Positions 4,619 to 6,664 of a DNA stretch of 6,664 bases are shown one piece after another. This stretch comes from Thermodesulfobacteriota bacterium. Its GTDB lineage: Bacteria; Desulfobacterota; DSM-4660; Desulfatiglandales; Desulfatiglandaceae. The position numbers and the translations under genes are program-made. The notes beneath the pieces are model-generated. The model saw only the letters and a program-made list of their open reading frames with translations. It ran no database searches and had not been told where the DNA came from. Numbering within the stretch: position 1 is the stretch's first letter; the number at the start of each line of letters is the position of its first letter. The DNA lies in NCBI GenBank assembly GCA_028278625.1, contig JANQDY010000191.1, positions 1-6,664 of the forward strand. The letters are read 5' to 3'.

Positions 4619-5914
4619 ATGGCACAAACAAAAGGGCGGTTCTTTGAAATCACAGTTTGGATTCTCTTCTGTCTGACGTGTTTTCAACTCACCTTTCAAG
4701 TCCCTTATGTGATCATGATTCACGGCCAGAGGGCAAACCTTTTCTCAGGAAGCCTTTGTGCGGTGATGCTGGTCTTGGCCCGCATCCATGCCGGGAGAAA
4801 AGGCATATCGCTTCCCACCAACGTGATGCTCATATCTTCGGTCTTAAGCTGGCTGGTTCTTTTGAGCGCGCTCTTTGGCGATCAGATTCAAACGTCGGCC
4901 ATTCGGGGGTTCATACTTCTGGCATCGGGGCTGGGCGGGTTTTTCTGCGCCGGATTTCTGCTAAAAGGAGAAGACGGAAAACGGCTTTTCCTCTGGCTTT
5001 GTTTTTTCATCCTCTGGGGCGTGCTTTTACTCTCACTGGTAAACTACGTGGCTTATGGGGACATCGGCCAGAGAACCCCTTGGAACATGAACCGCCATGC
5101 CATTACCAATCTGATTCTCATGCTCTCCATTTCCCCCCTTTGGCTGTTGTTGACCAAGTCCGGAACCCTCCGCTTGCTGGGCCTTTTTACCCTGGCGGTG
5201 GGATATGGGGTCTTTTTCTTGAGTGGCCAAAGGTCTGCGGTTCTGATTCCCATGGGCCTTACGGCCCTTGCCTTTTTCATGAAAGGCCTGAGGCTAAAAC
5301 ACACCATTATTGCCCTGCTTCTGATGGGGGCTTTGGCGGTCTTGATGTACCGTCAGATTCCACATCATCTATTGAGAGCCGATTTCCCAAGGGTCTTTTT
5401 TCGAATAGAGTCCTACCCATTGTCGTGGCATATAGCAGAAAAACACCCATGGCTGGGTGCCGGTCTGCTCGCTTCACGGGAAAAATTCCTGGAAGACTAC
5501 ATCTTACACTGGCCGCACATCGACAAAGGCCGGTTTCTTCATGCCATGGAATTATGCTTGACACCGGAGAACATCCTTTTGACCTTCATGTGCCAGTTGG
5601 GGTTTCCTTTTACGGTGATCTATTTTGGCGCTGTGATGTTCTTGATTTCCCGGCTTCTGGCCCTGGCATCCAAAGGAGAGACTGAAACGATCATTCCGCC
5701 TTTGGCCCTTTTGCTGCCCCTTTCGGGGGCTTTGGTGCAGAATCTTATTTTTGACGGTCTTTTGTACCCCCAGCTCTGCTGGTTCTTTCATTTGCTGCTG
5801 GGGCTGATCCCTCTGGATGAGGGCGAAGCAGGTGTACGGCGCCGTCCTTTCCCAGATAACGATCAAAGGGAAAGACCCGAACGGTTTCGTGCCCCGGAAG
5901 GGGGCCCAGGGTGA
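4619..5914 (+). CDS. O-antigen ligase/polymerase-like membrane protein (Wzy_C superfamily)
   Basis: This is a 431-residue, highly hydrophobic protein with roughly ten or more membrane segments, the first at about residues 11-34. Features of the O-antigen ligase/polymerase superfamily are SGQRSA at 202-207 after a helix (the conserved Arg after a periplasmic turn), a large periplasmic loop at about 245-315 with HPWLGAG at 276-282, and PENILLTFMCQLGFP at 316-330, where the family has an H/N-x-x-L...G pattern. Such proteins transfer or polymerise undecaprenyl-linked glycans at the periplasmic face. The start at 4619 has only a weak ribosome site; no ATG or GTG start precedes it in frame before the stop at 4469. 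The last 26 residues after the final helix are Arg/Pro-rich and lie over the convergent gene, so they are probably not a conserved domain. Ligase versus polymerase cannot be decided from sequence alone. Confidence 0.8.
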   Translation: MAQTKGRFFEITVWILFCLTCFQLTFQVPYVIMIHGQRANLFSGSLCAVMLVLARIHAGRKGISLPTNVMLISSVLSWLVLLSALFGDQIQTSAIRGFILLASGLGGFFCAGFLLKGEDGKRLFLWLCFFILWGVLLLSLVNYVAYGDIGQRTPWNMNRHAITNLILMLSISPLWLLLTKSGTLRLLGLFTLAVGYGVFFLSGQRSAVLIPMGLTALAFFMKGLRLKHTIIALLLMGALAVLMYRQIPHHLLRADFPRVFFRIESYPLSWHIAEKHPWLGAGLLASREKFLEDYILHWPHIDKGRFLHAMELCLTPENILLTFMCQLGFPFTVIYFGAVMFLISRLLALASKGETETIIPPLALLLPLSGALVQNLIFDGLLYPQLCWFFHLLLGLIPLDEGEAGVRRRPFPDNDQRERPERFRAPEGGPG

Positions 5915-6664
5915 CCACAAAGGTCTCCCTGTCAACCCACCACCAGCTGAATTCTCCTTTTGCACTGAAGTCTTTCCGGCTGCAGTGGTATCCGTTGAAC
6001 TCAAATCCGCCGTCCATGTCACAGGGATCCACCTTTAGAGTGTTGACGGCGAAATCCTGGGCCATTTTAACGTGTCTTTTGGTGACCATGAAATCGCGGG
6101 TAGCGGTTGTGGAAAAGGCGGCCATCAGCACCAGCAGGGTCCATGCCAACACTTTGCTGCTTCTTGAAGGGGTGTGAGGCATAAACGGCCTGTCCGTGAG
6201 GGTCCAGATGATGAGGAAGAGACAGAGCGGGATCAGGTACCGGTCGTGATAGCCCGACAGGGTGATAATACATAGGTAGGCCACGGCGCAAAAAAGCGAA
6301 AAAGCGGCAGGAAATGGCAGGGAAGGGTGCTGTCGGTAGATACTCTTAAAATATTGAACGGCCCTTTGGAGCACCACCAGGCCGCAGACGAGGGCCCCGT
6401 AAACAAAGAGAAAATAGACCGGTTTCGGTAGTTGTGAGAGCCTCTCCATCTGAAGAATATAAGTGTCCTTCAGAAGCAGGGGACCGATGCCGAAGTTTAT
6501 GATGACGTTTCGATAAAAGGGTGTGGGCGGGTCTATGAGACCCAGGAGCAGAGCGGCTTCAAATAGAAGGAATGTGAGTGTTAATATTATCAGAATAGCC
6601 CTTTTTCCCCTCGACTTAAAAACCGCCGGTATCCTGAAGACCAGCACCGGGAGGACCAGAAGCG
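5745..6664 (-). CDS. GT39/ArnT-like membrane glycosyltransferase, C-terminal part (5' end beyond the window)
   Basis: The open frame continues to the right edge with hydrophobic sequence (LLVLPVLVF) and no convincing start; an internal GTG at 6647 is within what looks like a membrane helix, so the gene is cut by the window. About 305 residues are visible. Counting from the GTG, helices fall near 17-38, 77-94, 112-130, 137-151 and 166-182, with SGYHDRYLIPLCLFLIIW at 131-148. The (H/D)RY-hydrophobic signature is typical of late helices in dolichyl/undecaprenyl-phosphate-sugar transferases of the GT39/ArnT group. A soluble ~115-residue tail follows, with CDMDGGFEFNGYHC and a Trp triplet. These enzymes move sugars from lipid-phosphate carriers to acceptors in the periplasm. 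The catalytic N-terminal Asp/Glu loop is outside the window, so the exact family is uncertain. It overlaps the convergent ligase gene by 170 bases. Confidence 0.7.
   Translation of the reverse strand, partial: LLVLPVLVFRIPAVFKSRGKRAILIILTLTFLLFEAALLLGLIDPPTPFYRNVIINFGIGPLLLKDTYILQMERLSQLPKPVYFLFVYGALVCGLVVLQRAVQYFKSIYRQHPSLPFPAAFSLFCAVAYLCIITLSGYHDRYLIPLCLFLIIWTLTDRPFMPHTPSRSSKVLAWTLLVLMAAFSTTATRDFMVTKRHVKMAQDFAVNTLKVDPCDMDGGFEFNGYHCSRKDFSAKGEFSWWWVDRETFVVTLGPLPGHETVRVFPFDRYLGKDGAVHLLRPHPEGSAPAANERTSRAGGTKDRQK

Noticed and set aside
4422..4676. Short open frames on both strands in the divergent intergenic region
   Set aside because: No ribosome sites, no recognisable composition or motif, and they overlap each other and the ligase start.
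1..6664. CRISPR array, tRNA/rRNA genes, insertion-sequence ends
   Set aside because: No regularly spaced DNA repeats, cloverleaf-like sequence, transposase frame or terminal inverted repeats were seen by eye; the only repeats are the coding Cys units of the precursor.

Overview
The window looks like an accessory region of a bacterial chromosome, most likely a deltaproteobacterium (Desulfobacterota). This placement rests on the gene content: as I recall, the cassette seen here was first described in Syntrophobacter, Chlorobium, Methanocella and the deltaproteobacterium NaphS2. No rRNA, tRNA or housekeeping marker is present to confirm it.

Positions 1-4328, all minus strand, hold a compact biosynthetic operon for a ribosomally made, post-translationally modified peptide (RiPP), matching the TIGRFAM 'SynChlorMet' (Scm) cassette. 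In transcription order, right to left, it has: a PqqD-like peptide-binding protein (ScmD-like, 4041-4328); a complete radical SAM/SPASM enzyme (ScmE-like, 2934-4034); an HPr-kinase-like protein with a P-loop (ScmC-like, 2044-2937); an S24/S26-type Ser-His peptidase without a membrane anchor (1451-2050); a small Gly/Cys-rich peptide with Cys every 10-11 residues, the likely precursor (1038-1250); a possible 55-residue protein of unknown function (818-985); and a second radical SAM enzyme (ScmF-like, 78-785). This last protein ends after the radical SAM core and lacks the expected C-terminal SPASM domain. The first four genes are coupled by 4-8 base overlaps or a 6-base gap. A 200-base gap precedes the precursor gene.

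Inferred scheme: the PqqD-like protein presents the precursor to one or both radical SAM enzymes, which install crosslinks, probably at the regularly spaced cysteines. The HprK-like protein may phosphorylate the peptide, and the S26-like protease may remove a leader. No exporter gene is visible.

Positions 4329-4618 form a divergent intergenic region with a plausible promoter for the operon. Positions 4619-5914 (plus) encode a polytopic O-antigen ligase/polymerase-like protein. Positions 5745-6664 (minus, cut by the right edge) encode the C-terminal part of a GT39/ArnT-like membrane glycosyltransferase. These two genes converge and overlap by 170 bases. They suggest a surface-polysaccharide neighbourhood with no demonstrated link to the RiPP cassette.

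The left edge (about 1-106) carries a second open minus-strand frame that resembles a fragment of another protein. The end of the second radical SAM gene may therefore be a rearrangement junction.
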